From: Rosa chinensis
Taxonomy: Eukaryota > Streptophyta > Magnoliopsida > Rosales > Rosaceae
Direction of reading: 5' to 3'
Length of the DNA stretch: 64,000 bases
Assembly: GCF_002994745.2 (NCBI RefSeq)
Contig: NC_037092.1
Location: forward strand, 76,331,824-76,395,823
A program made the translations under genes and the position numbers. Shown here piece after piece: positions 23,511 to 34,386 of this stretch. The first letter of the stretch is position 1. Every line of letters starts with the position of its first letter. The notes below the pieces were generated by a model. It had not been told where the DNA came from. It did not search any database and saw only the letters and a program-made list of their open reading frames with translations.

Positions 23511-24085
23511 TCTTTTTCTTACCTCAACAATATAAAGTTTAGATTTAGGGTTTAGGGATTAGGGGTTAGGTTTTAAGGCTAATGTTATGATAATGGCTAA
23601 CTAAATGATTATTTTGAAAAAGATTTTGCATATACAACCTATGTATGAATATCTAAATATTTTCCATAGACAATATATATATAAAGATCTAAAGTTTGAA
23701 GGGTTAGATTGTCAAAATTAAATTTCATAGTGTGTAGCGTCTAGAGTACGACCCCCTATGCAATCATATTTCTACAATCCAAACCATTCGACTTGTAAGA
23801 CACCACTCCTTGATCATCCATGCAAAATTTCAACTCAATCGGGAACCAATTAACTATTTATGATCATGATGATAATAACAGTTAATACTAAACAAAGTAT
23901 GTTCGATTAGTTATTTCTTCCAAGGTCAGCACCTTAATGAAATATGAGGTGTCCTAAAAAAAATCAGTTTGGATCTTCAAATCATAATAGTCCCATATGT
24001 AATTTCTTAACATGTGAAGATGTCATGTATACAAAGTGGACGCAAGATTAATGACAAAGAAACGCGCGGATCGAGAATATAAGTC

Positions 24086-24117
<32 letters not shown>

Positions 24118-24118
<1 letters not shown>

Positions 24119-24515
24119 GTCTGGCTACAGTGCAGACGTCCGTACCGTGCGGACGGTACGGATTTCCTGTTTTCCCCCACTTTCCGTTCACATTTTCGCA
24201 TCTTAACCATTCAGTTTTTAGGTCCTAATGTATAGATCACCTCTGCAAAATTTCAGCCAATTTGGTGATCTTTAAGGCATCCAAAACTGCAAATTACAAT
24301 AATGTACACGAACGGTTCCTGTTCTACAGATTCAGTTCGTTCGTGTAAATTGCAGTTTTGGATACCTTAACTATCACCAAATTGGCTGAAATTTTACAGA
24401 GATGATCTATACATTAGGACATAAAAACTGAACGGTTAAGATCAAAATATGTGATGGAAAGTGGGTGAAAATAGGAAATCCGTAACGAAATTTCGGTTCG
24501 GACATCCGCACCTGA
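24118..24515. mobile_element. Palindromic MITE (long foldback) nested in the CACTA element
   Basis: Arms of about 170-190 bp fold back: tctggctacagtgcagacgt ... near the left end against the reverse of cgaaatttcggttcggacat near the right, and phrases such as gccaatttggtgatc versus gatgatctatacattagg. It sits between (TA)n/(CA)n and (TA)n runs, so a duplication cannot be judged. Confidence 0.7.
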
Positions 24516-24540
24516 GAAAAATTATATATATATATATATA

Positions 24541-24713
24541 TGACCCTTCTAATGAGAGATCCTTTTTTTTTGGCTATTTTAAGGGATCACTCACTAGAAG
24601 GGCCTAAAAACTGAACGGTCGAGATGTTGAAATGCGATTAAAAAGTGAGTCTAAAAAGCGATCCCTTAAAATGGTAAAAAAAAAAAGATCCCTTAGTGGA
24701 AGGGCCCTCTATC
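24541..24713. mobile_element. Small foldback element
   Basis: A second palindrome: gagagatcctttttttttgg-ctattttaagggatc on the left against gatcccttaaaatgg-taaaaaaaaaaagatcccttag on the right, both ends near gaccctt/agggccc. No coding content. Confidence 0.65.
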
Positions 24714-25160
24714 TATGTGTGTGTGTGTGGATATATATATTTATATACACGTATACGTATACATTCAAGTAGTATAGAGATGAACTGGAATTAAATTAAC
24801 TAACCATGCAATCATTCCTAGTAGTCCTTTGATTATAGAGAGGTCAGGTGCAAGAGTCAATTGAGACATTCAGAAGAGAAAGTGTTGTTTAAAGAATTCC
24901 AACTATTGTATTTATTTTAAAATATTTTCTGAAAAATTATAATTGTCAGGACTCGACCTCTGGACAGAAATAACCTTAGAAGATTTGAAAATTAATTAAA
25001 TTAGGAGGGCAATTATGATAATTACAAAAAATATTTTTATTAAGAAAATTAAATAGAAAAGATCCCACAACCAACTTTTCTCTCCAACTAATGCAATAAC
25101 TATTTTTTTTATTTTTTTTCTCCAAAAAAAAAAAACTTTTGTACATGCAGAGCACTTTGT

Positions 25161-25870
25161 AAAACACGGACTTTTAGCGAGGAAATCATACTTTTGTCGC
25201 CATTGAATTTGGCGGATTTTACATAATTTTTTGCCAAACTAACAACGACAAAATCGTTATTTCCTTGCTAATTGCTTCTTTTGACGAGGAAATAGTTCTT
25301 CGTAAAACACAGACATTTAGCAAGGAAACCATACTTTTGTCGTCATTGAGTTTTACTGGTTTTACATAATTTTCCTCCAAAAAAATAATGATGAAATCGT
25401 TATTTCCTCGCTAATTGCTTCTTTGACGAGAAAATAGTTCCTCGTAAAACACGGACTTTTAGCTACGAAACCATACTTTTGTCGCCATTGAATTTGGCGG
25501 GTTTTACATAATTTTCCGTGAAACAAATAACGACGAAATCGTTATTTCCTCACTAATTGCTTCTTTTAATGAGGAAATAGTTCCTCGTAAAACACAAACT
25601 TTTAGCGAGGAAACCATATTTTTGTCGCCATTGAATTTGGCGGGTTTTATATAATTTTCCGCCAAACAAATGACAACGAAATCGTTATTTTCTCGCCTAT
25701 TGCTTCTTTGGACAAGGAAATAGTTCCTCATAAAACACGAACTTTTAGCGAAGAAACTATAGTTTTGTCGCCATTGAATTTGGCGGGTTTTACATAATTT
25801 TCCGCCAAACTAATAACGACGAAATCATTATTTCTTCATTGAATGTCGTTTTCACGATGAAAAAATTCCT
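25161..25870. repeat. 143-bp tandem array, five copies
   Basis: Units start near 25161, 25304, 25446, 25589 and 25732, a period of 142-143 bp. Each carries aaaacac-gaacttttagcg, cgccattgaatttggcgg and gcgaggaa-type cores. It forms the right subterminal region of the CACTA element. Confidence 0.9.
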
Positions 25871-26218
25871 CACCCAAGTCTCATATTTCCTCGCTAATAA
25901 CATGATATTTTGGAGACCAAACTATGATAACTTTTAGTGATGAACAGAAATCTTCGTCGTAGAAAGTGGTTTATAGTGAGGAAAATATATTTCTCGCTGA
26001 AAATCTAATGACATTTAGTGAGGAATTGAAATATTCCTAGCAAAAAGTGACATTTACTGAGGAAAATAAATTCCTCGCAAAAAACTTGGTCGCTAAAAAG
26101 ATTTTCTGTTGTAGTGTATGTGTGTGTTTGTGGGTGTGTGTGTGTGTGTGTGTGTATTACTAAAAATTAGTAGGAATACTTGGTGTGGTGAAACTAAACT
26201 AGCTGTAATTTAAATGAA

Positions 26219-26646
26219 GGGTTATTATCACAAATGGTACCTGAACTTATCCTCTATTTTATCGATGGTACCTGAACTTCAATTTTGATCACAACCAGTA
26301 CTTGAACTTTTTGATTTCATTTTAAATGGTACCTAACGCCACATTTGATCACTATTCCGGCCAAAAAAGCCAAATCTAAAAAATAAAAAATAAAAAAATA
26401 AGTTTAAGGCAAGTCTATTACCAAAAAATCATCACTATATATGATCGCAACCCTCAAAATCATAAAAAAATCATCACTATGATCACCTCTCATGCCGTTT
26501 TTAGTCAGAATAGTGATCGGAGGTGGCTCTAGGTACCATTTAAAATGAAATCGAAAAGTTCGGGTACTGGTTGTGATCAAAATTGAAGTTCAGGTACCAT
26601 CAATAAGATTGAGGTATAATTCAGGTACCATTTGTGATAATAACCC
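26219..26646. mobile_element. Mutator-type MITE, 428 bp, with perfect 9-bp target duplication
   Basis: The ends are GGGTTATTATCACAAATGG and its inverse. The arms are long and nearly complementary (caaatggtacctgaact and its reverse). The 9-mer ttaaatgaa lies at both borders (26210-26218 and 26647-26655). Confidence 0.9.
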
Positions 26647-26962
26647 TTAAATGAATGTTCAACCTGTAATGGTAGCCTAACACAACTTACATCGACTAAG
26701 GAGGGTTGGAAAACCTCATAACGATCGAGTAATCCAAAAAATATGAAACTATGGCTTCCTTTATAATAACAATGTTAAAACAGTAAGTTAACTAGGAAAG
26801 GATCGATGCATTTTTAATTTTTGTCTGTAAAATAACAACAACAAACGGGAAACGTACAGTGGGTTGAGTTGAGAGGGATCAAAGCTAGCTAGGGTGCTAG
26901 CTCATCCTCTTTTGTTAACATTATTTGTCCTCAACTCAGCTTATACATGAAAATGTAGTAAC

Positions 26963-27380
26963 TCACTTTGGAGCACCGTCAGTACATAGCCATTGACCCA
27001 CAAAAAAGCTCCTGCAGTTGATATTAGGGTTGATGGAAAGGAAGGATTTGACACTCAGATGGAACATTTGAGCGACACTACCGCAAGTATCACCTTTCTC
27101 TGCACCATAAACGGAATTGCAAACCAGGGTAGGAGTGTCTTCTTTGCAAGTCCAACTGCATGCATGTAGTCTTTTATGTATTAGATAAAGCGGACGGAAA
27201 ATGAATATTCATATAGAGAATTGAAGAAAATACATGTCGATCGACGATACAATTAACAAAATTACTAATTATACTATATGAAGATGAAAAATTCTAACCA
27301 GCAAGTCGTTTACTCTCGGCTACTGAAATGATGACAAGAAGAGAGACAACTAGAAGTAGAATCAAGTTAGCCTTAGCCAT
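26963..27380 (-). CDS. Small secreted LysM protein (reading frame doubtful at the junction)
   Basis: Exon 1 (27299-27380) encodes a signal peptide: MAKANLILLLVVSLLVIISV, then AES. Exon 2 (26963-27155) encodes WTCKEDTPTLVCNSVYGAEK, then GDTCGSVAQMF...FLSINPNINC...FVGQWLCTDGAPK, a single LysM domain with the usual Cys pattern. LysM proteins bind chitin-type glycans outside the cell. With standard GT-AG borders the two exons total 275 bp and do not share a frame; one base is missing or an unseen splice site is used. A TATAAATA box lies about 80 bp upstream of the ATG. It could be a recent pseudogene. Confidence 0.65.
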
Positions 27381-27457
27381 ATTGTACGTTCCTCTTCGAT
27401 CTTTTTAAGCAAAAGAACTCTATTTCTTTGATTCTGTAGCCTTTGGGTTTAGTTATA

Positions 27458-27465
27458 TATTTATA
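27458..27465 (-). promoter_or_regulatory. TATA box of the LysM gene
   Basis: The minus strand reads TATAAATA about 80 bp upstream of the LysM start codon, within a CTATAAATATA context. Confidence 0.65.
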
Positions 27466-27904
27466 GAGAAATGTGCAGGGACATTGTAAACTATGATTCC
27501 TTTCGTTCATTAAGAGGCCGGCTTGTTTTTACTACATTGGATTGCCATGGGATTTAGGGAAAAATTTTAATTGCATTGGTTTGCTCAATATATTGCAGCC
27601 TACTACCCCTATGTTGCCTGTGTTGTTGTCTTTGCTTTTAATATTATGTAGCAGAATTTTTGTCAAAAAAAAAATATTATGTAGCAGAACTTAAACATGC
27701 ATTCTCTCTAGACCTGGGCGTCTGGACCCGAAAGACCGAAAGCCCGACTTGGACAGAGCAAAAAAGCCCGATTCGGTTCGGTTTTGATATGAAAATACTC
27801 AGTTCGGTGCAAAGCCCGACCCGAATGCATTATATCGGTTCGATCTCGGGCTTCACATTTTGTGAGACTGAAAGCCCGAATGGCCCGATTTCCCATCATT
27901 TGCT

Positions 27905-28040
27905 ACTTGTCCCAGTGATATTATGCACATGCAGCACTTCACTTTATCTCCCTCTGTGGTGATATTATAATATATTATTGGCACATGCAGCACTCCACTT
28001 TGTCTCCCTTTGTCCGTTGTTTGTCTCCCATTATTATAAT
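27905..28040. repeat. Short tandem duplication
   Basis: A unit of about 65 bp containing gcacatgcagcact and ctttgtctccct appears twice in a row with small changes. Confidence 0.6.
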
Positions 28041-28316
28041 ATATATACAACCCTTTTCTCTAATTATTGAGCTCACCACAAAGGCATAAACACTTGAGCT
28101 CACCACAACCCATTTTCCCGATCTCAGCCTCTCAACCCCGTTTCAGAAAACACTTGTGTTCTTTCCCAATTTCTGAAAACCCAGTTTATGTGCTTCCCAG
28201 ATTAAAACCCAATGACACTAACCTTAAACCCGATCTCAGCCTCCCTGAATCCCATCTCTCGAACCCAACTCAAAGCCTCAGTTCCTCAAATCTCCATCTC
28301 AGTCCCTCCCTCACCC

Positions 28317-28634
<318 letters not shown>

Positions 28635-28638
28635 CCTC

Positions 28639-28870
28639 TTCCGGAGGGGAGGTCTAAGCCCATGATGCTGTCGTGGGGCTGGAGCACAGCTGTGTAGGCG
28701 GCGAAGTTGGCTTGGGAGTGGCAGAGGTTCTCGATCTGGTCGATGACGGCGAAGGAGGCGATGAGCTCGATACCGTGGCAGTGGCGACATTTCTCCTTCT
28801 CTATCAGGTCGTGGATCTATGGGTCCATGGTCTCCAGGTTGGTGTTCCCCCAAACGATTACTGCCTCCAT
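28639..28870 (-). pseudogene. Serine hydroxymethyltransferase fragment captured by the hAT element
   Basis: Minus-strand translation: VIVWGNTNLETMDP, stop, [20 protein letters not shown], then [15 protein letters not shown], then [24 protein letters not shown]. These are three non-adjacent pieces of plant SHMT (the [16 protein letters not shown] region, the DQIENLC region and the [23 protein letters not shown] region) joined in the right order with the spacers deleted. The enzyme makes glycine and 5,10-methylene-THF from serine; this copy lacks the catalytic core. Confidence 0.8.
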
Positions 28871-29289
28871 TGGAGAGAATGAGAGGAGAGAATGGGGAGA
28901 GATGAAGAAGATGAAAAATGGTTGTGGATTTACAGGCAAAGCTGGGAAACTGAATTTTAGGCCCGAAAAGCCCGAGGACCGAACCGACTCATTTGGGATC
29001 GGTTTCTGTCGGTTTTCATTTTTGAAAAAGCTCGAATCGACCCGAACCGATTGTTTCGGGCTCGGTCTCGGTTTTACCAAATTTCGGGCCCGACCCAACC
29101 CGAGCCCAGCCCTAATTCTCTCTGTCTTATTTTACACTATATTGTTAAATACATGAGATTTTGGAAGCAACTAAATGAATGTATGCGATAAACTGACATG
29201 TTATTGTGTTCCTGTTCAAATTCTAGATATTATAGTTTTTGATGCAATATCAAGTAATTTATGGTCCAATTCTCTCAAGACCTAAACTA

Positions 29290-30397
29290 GAGCCCTCTGT
29301 ATAGTTTTTCTTCTCCGTCCAGCGGCACGTCTCAGCGACGTCGTCGTCGGACGGGACGTTTTTGTTGGCGCCTTGTTTGGCTGCTATGTTGGTCTTTATT
29401 GAGATTCTGAGTCTGACATCCATGCTAAGGATGAGGAAGGAAGGTTGTGATGGCCATCGGTGCTTTCAGGATCGAAGGTGTTGGACGGGTTTGAAGGGAG
29501 AGAGCGGTCGGCCGGCACTGGTAAATAGTGCGGGGGTTAGGATCGGGGGTCTGTGCGGCGATGGGATTCGTAGTGTGAGGATCTAATTGGAGATCGAACT
29601 GATCTTAGCAGATCGGCGGTGTCTAACCCTGATCCGTTCTGGTATGTGCCTGTTTGGGGTCTTCATCTCCGGTCAAGTAAGGGTTTTGCCGCTGAAGGTG
29701 GTGCTGCGACGGTGTGGAGTGTCCAACGGCGCACGTGGCCGGATGTGGGTAGTGGTGCGGCAGCAGGGAGAAGGCCAGATCGTTTATGGGCCTGGCAAGC
29801 CTCCCTCACATTCTTGGACGGATCATGGGCCTGGAATCTAGATTTGGGCCCAATCTGGGCAGCTTGGTTTTTTATTTTCAGTTATTTTGTTGTTTCAATG
29901 GTAATTTATTTTCTGTTTTCAATAAATCCGGACCACCTTATGGTTCGAAGGTGTGGGCGTTGTCCCGGTCTGCGCACCTTGCATGCCATGTCTGCTTTAG
30001 ATAGGCGGCGAGTTCCTTGCTTTGTCAAATGGTCGCAACCTCCTAGTGGTAGAATGAAACCAAGTGCTACCAAAGTGTATTTCCGGTGGCAATATAGTGG
30101 GAAAGCTGATAGTAGTAGTGATTTATGGCTCCGCGTGAGCATTGTCTTTCCGCTATGTCACCATATTTGTAAAGCGAATAGAGTATAGCCTATAGAGCAC
30201 TCTGCGCTAATTGGTGCATGTTAGAATTCATATTCTTAGTTGAGACACCTGTTATTATCTCGGGTGATTCTCTTAGTGCTTATTGTAATTTGGTGTTTAG
30301 GCAATATGTCCCCCCCATGTATTCTTTAGTTTCATTAATGGTTAAGGCTTAAGGGCAGCCGTACTGGCCCTATTTTCAAAAAAAAAAAAAAAAAATT
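29290..30397 (+). mobile_element. LINE-like or processed retroposon with poly(A) tail
   Basis: A GC-richer stretch with several short interrupted frames ends in a 3' part (caatatgtccccccc, then gtactggccctattttc) followed by about 18 A residues (30379-30396). The form resembles plant LINE 3' ends. No reverse transcriptase motif is visible and the 5' border is approximate. Confidence 0.45.
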
Positions 30398-30574
30398 TCG
30401 ATGCAGCTCGAATTTTTTCATCTCGTTTGTTCTATCGTAGAATGGTTCATTTAATTTTCTGGTAATACCCCTCATTAAGTACTAAAAAGAAGAAGAGAAT
30501 TTATGAAGAATGACTGATTTCTAAAGAAGGCATGGGACATGGTTTGAGGATGGGAGATGAAAATTAGGCTATAC

Positions 30575-30725
30575 AAAGCCATTGATCGACAAAGATAGCG
30601 TTGCAGTTGATGTTAAGATTAATTGATAAGAAGAAGTCAGAATGCAGATTGAACTCTTCCATGACACCAGTTCAAGAGTTAGCAGGCTGCACCCCATAAA
30701 CAGAGTTCATGCTCATCATAGATCA
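30575..30725 (-). pseudogene. LysM domain relic
   Basis: Minus-strand translation: MNSVYGVQPANS, stop, TGVMEEFNLHSDFFLSINLN, INCNAIFVDQWLCIA. This parallels the LysM domain at 26963-27155 (CNSVYG...FLSINPNINC...FVGQWLC) but has lost its first Cys and carries a stop. It looks like a dead paralogue of the LysM gene 3.5 kb away. Confidence 0.75.
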
Positions 30726-30780
30726 TTTATTCTTCTGGCACCCAAATCCTGTAAAGGAACATATTCAACTTAAAACCTCT

Positions 30781-31720
30781 CTTTTTTTTTTTTTTTACAC
30801 AAGGGGATCAATTAAGCTGCCCCAAAGCTAGCCCAAACGGCAAACAATAATAATAGAAAATTACACATAATAAAAACACCTAACCAGTCTGTTGGACAGG
30901 TCCAAGAAGACATAAACTAAAAAGGAAAATTAATTTCCTCCTGGGCTCCAAAAGAGCCAGAATCAGAAAAACAATCCTTAAAACAATGAAAACTAAAGCA
31001 TATGCCTGATAAGAGGCCCAACCCACTACCGAAACCCTTGTCATCCAAACCGTGCCGCCTGCCACAAACCATCGTCGAAGTAACGCTATAAACAGAACAA
31101 CCAGAAATTCGGTAATGGTGAACCGTTGCCATTCAACTCCCACAACACAAATCAAAAGAAAACCAACAACCAAAGGGATGAGATCCCTCATAACAACATC
31201 ATTTCCTCCACCATCAAGACCAAGAAGAAGCCATGGCTGCCGAAAAGGATCAGAGATCCAAAGCAAAGAACCAGAACAAGAACAGTAACAATGGAGAATG
31301 GGGGTGAAAAACCCATGCGTGAGCACCCATACTCGCCTAGGTAAGTGACTTGCACTTTTAAATTGCAGCCATGAGATACCTCTTGGAGGTTTAGGATAGA
31401 GAGAAGAGATCTGATATGGGGTTGGTTGATTTTTGACCTGGAAACCTGAGGGATCATCTGACAGTGAGAAGAAAAATAGAGAAAAAACGAGGAACAAAAT
31501 CCTCCCTCGTTGGATATAGCCAGGAAATACACCACAGAGGGTACGAAATCACCACAAGGGTGAGAGAAAGCTCGAAAAGCTTGAGGAAGGAGACTATGAA
31601 CAATGGAGATGGAAGGACAAAGACGAAGAGTCCAAGCCTTAGCTAGAGAGTCCTCCCCCAGTTCTTCAACTGTCGATCTAGATCCGGATGGATCAAGATC
31701 TGGGTGAGAGAGTGGGGGGA
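30781..31720 (-). mobile_element. Minus-strand retroposon-like insertion
   Basis: A T-run at 30781-30796 is preceded on the minus strand by a LINE-like ending (cagcttaattgatccccttg). Upstream runs a 200-residue open frame without recognised domains. The 5' side grades into a GA/CT-rich stretch at 31740-31780. No reverse transcriptase is recognised. Confidence 0.4.
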
Positions 31721-31885
31721 GGGGATTTGAAATTCAGATTGGGTTTCTCTCTCTAGGTTAGAGAGAGAGAGAGAGAGGCTTTGGTTTTCGAAAAGTTTGG
31801 GTTTGTTTTAATCCTCTTTGATTATGAATCATGTAAATATCCTCGTAAGTCTCGAGTTAGCTTTTCTCGTAGGGTACTTCTAAAA

Positions 31886-31888
31886 TTG

Positions 31889-31923
<35 letters not shown>
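31886..31923. repeat. (TA)n microsatellite, insertion target of the Pack-MULE
   Basis: About 19 TA units; the next element starts at its right end and the same atatatata follows on the other side. Confidence 0.9.
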
Positions 31924-31925
<2 letters not shown>

Positions 31926-32162
31926 TTAAATACTTGTTACTCCTCAAACTTTTGCCTGAAAAACAGTTTAGTCCCTCGCCTTTCAAATTAAACTGGATAG
32001 TCCTTATCCTCTCTAATTCTCACACAACAGGTCCAAAAAAGGTCTAAAATGACTATAATACCCCCAAGATCCTTTTTTAATATTTTTTTTTCTCTCTTTT
32101 CTTTTTCTCTTTTTTATCTTTTTATTTTTAATCATTTTTTAATTTATTATTAATTTTTGCTT

Positions 32163-32219
32163 ATCTCTCTGCTCTCTGCTCTCTGCTCTCTGCTCTCTCT
32201 CTCTCTCTCTCTCTCTCCG

Positions 32220-32263
<44 letters not shown>
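32163..32263. repeat. CT microsatellite followed by a 44-base C run
   Basis: The CT tract is 32163-32218 and the C homopolymer 32220-32263. The opposite arm has the matching GA tract (32969-33011) but a G run of only about ten, so the C run has expanded or is an assembly artefact. Confidence 0.9.
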
Positions 32264-32266
<3 letters not shown>

Positions 32267-32470
32267 TCCAGCTCCGATCCCATTTCCAACCAGGACCGAG
32301 CTCCAGAACCAGTCCACCACTTAAACCCCCAATCTCTCACCCTCATCTGCCTCTTCTGCTCCGTCGAATCCCAACCACAAATCCCAACCCCCAAATCTCG
32401 AATTCAATCGAATCAATCCCTTAGTTGAACACTCATACCCAGCCTTCAATCCCATACAAATGATTCAATC

Positions 32471-32943
32471 CTATACAAATTTCGACGTCTTCGGCAGCTT
32501 CTCAATAAACACCACCGTCTTCGGCACCATGAAATTCGGCAGCTTTCCTCTGCAGTACTCTATCATCTCCTTCTCCGTCGGCCTCCGCCCCACGTCATCT
32601 TTCAGGCTCACAAACGGAAGCGTGGGATCCCGTACTAGTAGCTCCAGCCGTTGGCGTGGAACATCGGAAGCGTCCAGAGATAGACGGGCTGTCTGGGTAC
32701 GGCCCAGTCGAGGAGAGAGTTGACGGTGATGATGAAGAGCCCTCTGTGGCAGTGGACCACTCCCTTGGGCGAGGAAGTCGTGCCGGAAGTGTAGTTCAGC
32801 GTCATCGGGTCCCACTCGTTCTCCGGCAGGGCCCACTGGAAGTCCGGGTCGCCGCTCTCCACCATTTCCTCGTACGTGGAACAGAACAGGGATGAGTCGG
32901 AGGAGTTGGGATGGGGTGCGGGTGCATCGTCGTCGGCGATGAG
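32471..32943 (-). pseudogene. Acyl-activating (AMP-binding) enzyme fragment in the Pack-MULE
   Basis: The minus strand reads VIADDD..., YEEMVESGDPDFQWALPENE, WDPMTLNYTSGTTSSPKGVV, HCHRGLF, QPVYLWTLPMFHANGWSY; then a stop and the joined piece LPFVSLKDDVGRRPTEKEMI, EYCRGKLPNFMVPKTVVFIE, KLPKTSKFV. The first part holds the P-loop-like motif TSGTTSSPKG of adenylate-forming enzymes; the second is the C-terminal lid. The middle of the enzyme is missing. Closest family: plant AAE1/benzoyl-CoA-ligase-like acyl-activating enzymes. Confidence 0.85.
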
Positions 32944-32966
32944 GACGAGGAGGGGGGTGGGGGGGG

Positions 32967-33014
<48 letters not shown>

Positions 33015-33253
33015 CAAAAAAAAAAAATTTAAAAATGATTAAAAATAAAAAGATAAAAAAGAGAAAAAAAAAAAGAGAGAAAAAAATATAAAAAAGGATC
33101 TTGGGGGTATTATAGTCATTTTAGACCTTTTTTGGACCTGTTGTGTGACAATTAGAGAGAATAAGGACTATTCAGTTTAATTTGAAAGGCGAGGGACTAA
33201 ACTGTTTTTCAGGCAAAAGTTTGAGGAGTAACAAGTATTTAATCATATATATA

Positions 33254-33993
33254 AACAGCTAAAATTATACCTTTTCACTATGAGCTCTTCACATTTAACG
33301 TGTTTCTACTTTTTACCATGAGCTTTTTGACCTCTTGAAGCTTGAGAAGAGAGTTTAGAGCTCTCTTAAAGTTTCAGAGTCAGAGAATCTCTTATACTCT
33401 TCAATCATTCATACTTTAATCTATAAAATTATCTAAAACTACATGAAACTCAAGACATAAAATCACGACTACATAGTAAAAGTGGGCTACATTTCTCAAT
33501 CAACTTGAGAGGACACCTTGTAATTTAGCGACAACACAGAAAGAATACCAATCTAATCATCCTATGTAGTATGTTAAGCAATTGAACTTTAAAACACGAC
33601 CACGACGCCGTGTTTTCTTTACACCGTGTAGGAACCCCACGCGGTTTCGTACTTTCACGAGTCCAATGACTTGGTTTCATACTTTCTTTGAGTCTAAGTC
33701 ACTATCAAGCCTTCATGAAAGTTTGGTCCAGAATGATGGGCCAACCCCATGGCCTATCCCTAAAAGCCAACACAAAAAACAAAAGGATAACAAGTATTCA
33801 AGCTTGGCCCATAAATCATACAGGACAGAATGTCATCCTCCATTTATGGTAATGAGACACCGCCCTTAGAGAAACCCTCTAGGTATTCTGGGTTCCATAC
33901 AAGCAAGTAATTAATAGTCAAACATTTCACACTGACACATGGTAGAATAATTCTCCATAACTTAGCAAAGAAGAGAGAGATAGCTTTGTGGAG
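33254..33993. other. Intergenic spacer upstream of the small membrane protein gene
   Basis: No gene recognised; contains the leader of the 33994 gene near 33950-33993 (agaagagagagatagctttg). Confidence 0.4.
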
Positions 33994-34386
33994 ATGATAT
34001 TAGCTCTAACGGCAACATGGGCAGCAGCAGCAGCAGCACCTCATCACAAATTTCCAGCCATGTCATCAGCACCTGCCATGGCTCCTAATAATCAAGATGA
34101 GATTCTGTTCTCGGATGATAAGCACTATGCTTTGCATGGAGAGATCATGTTGGTGGTGCTTATTGTTCTCTTCATCGCTTTCGTCTCCTGCCTTGCCGTG
34201 GTCACTCGTATCCGACGAGCTGGGGCAGTCGAGGAGGACTTGGTTTCGAAGAACCTGTGCAACTGTTACGGATTGCTAGGCAGTTTGGTGAGGAAGAAGA
34301 GGAACAGAGGAGATGAGGATGCTGCACCAGAATCTCCACTGAGGGCTAGTAATGAGATACCAGAAAGTCTACCTCATGAGAAGTAG
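33994..34386 (+). CDS. Small one-helix membrane protein, ATL-like N-terminus without a RING
   Basis: ATG at 33994 in a single exon of 130 residues. The start MILALTATWAAAAAAPHHK may be a signal-like segment. Residues about 50-72 (LHGEIMLVVLIVLFIAFVSC) form a membrane helix followed by basic residues (RIRR); the end is charged and ends SLPHEK. The phrase YALHGEIML followed by a helix is like the N-terminal part of ATL-type RING-H2 proteins, but no RING follows. I do not recognise the function; it may be a truncated ATL paralogue or an unrelated small protein. Confidence 0.6.
   Translation: MILALTATWAAAAAAPHHKFPAMSSAPAMAPNNQDEILFSDDKHYALHGEIMLVVLIVLFIAFVSCLAVVTRIRRAGAVEEDLVSKNLCNCYGLLGSLVRKKRNRGDEDAAPESPLRASNEIPESLPHEK

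Larger units (their letters stand above)
20004..26116. mobile_element. CACTA (En/Spm-like) non-autonomous transposon, 6.1 kb
   Basis: The left end reads TACTACAACAGAAAA (first C changed to T); the right end reads TTTTCTGTTGTAGTG, its inverse. Both sides carry TAT (20001-20003 and 26117-26119), the 3-bp duplication expected for CACTA elements. Both subterminal regions are packed with gcgaggaa/ttcctcgc motifs in both orientations, the usual transposase-binding style array. I find no CACTA transposase inside. It contains fragments of a SEC22 gene and two smaller palindromic elements. Confidence 0.88.
31924..33244. mobile_element. Pack-MULE carrying an acyl-activating enzyme fragment, 1321 bp
   Basis: Both ends start GATTAAATACTTGTTACTCC; the inverted arms run for roughly 310-340 bp each and include the CT/GA tract. 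The 9-mer atatatata lies on both sides (31915-31923 and 33245-33253), though inside a TA-rich target. Between the arms lies host coding sequence on the minus strand. Long TIRs, a 9-bp duplication and captured exons together define a Pack-MULE. Confidence 0.88.

Noticed and set aside
23520..23580. Telomere-like text (ttagggtttagggattagggg)
   Set aside because: Only about four imperfect units; too short for an interstitial telomere array.
29362..30188. GC-rich open frames in the LINE-like stretch
   Set aside because: Overlapping frames in several phases with no recognised domain; they fit a decayed retroposon better than a gene.
30880..31497. 205-residue hydrophobic open frame on minus
   Set aside because: No conserved domain, next to a T-run that marks a retroposon tail, and the hydrophobic look comes from T-rich sequence.
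32161..32394. Open frame with a poly-Gly run
   Set aside because: It results from the C homopolymer and CT repeat in the Pack-MULE arm.
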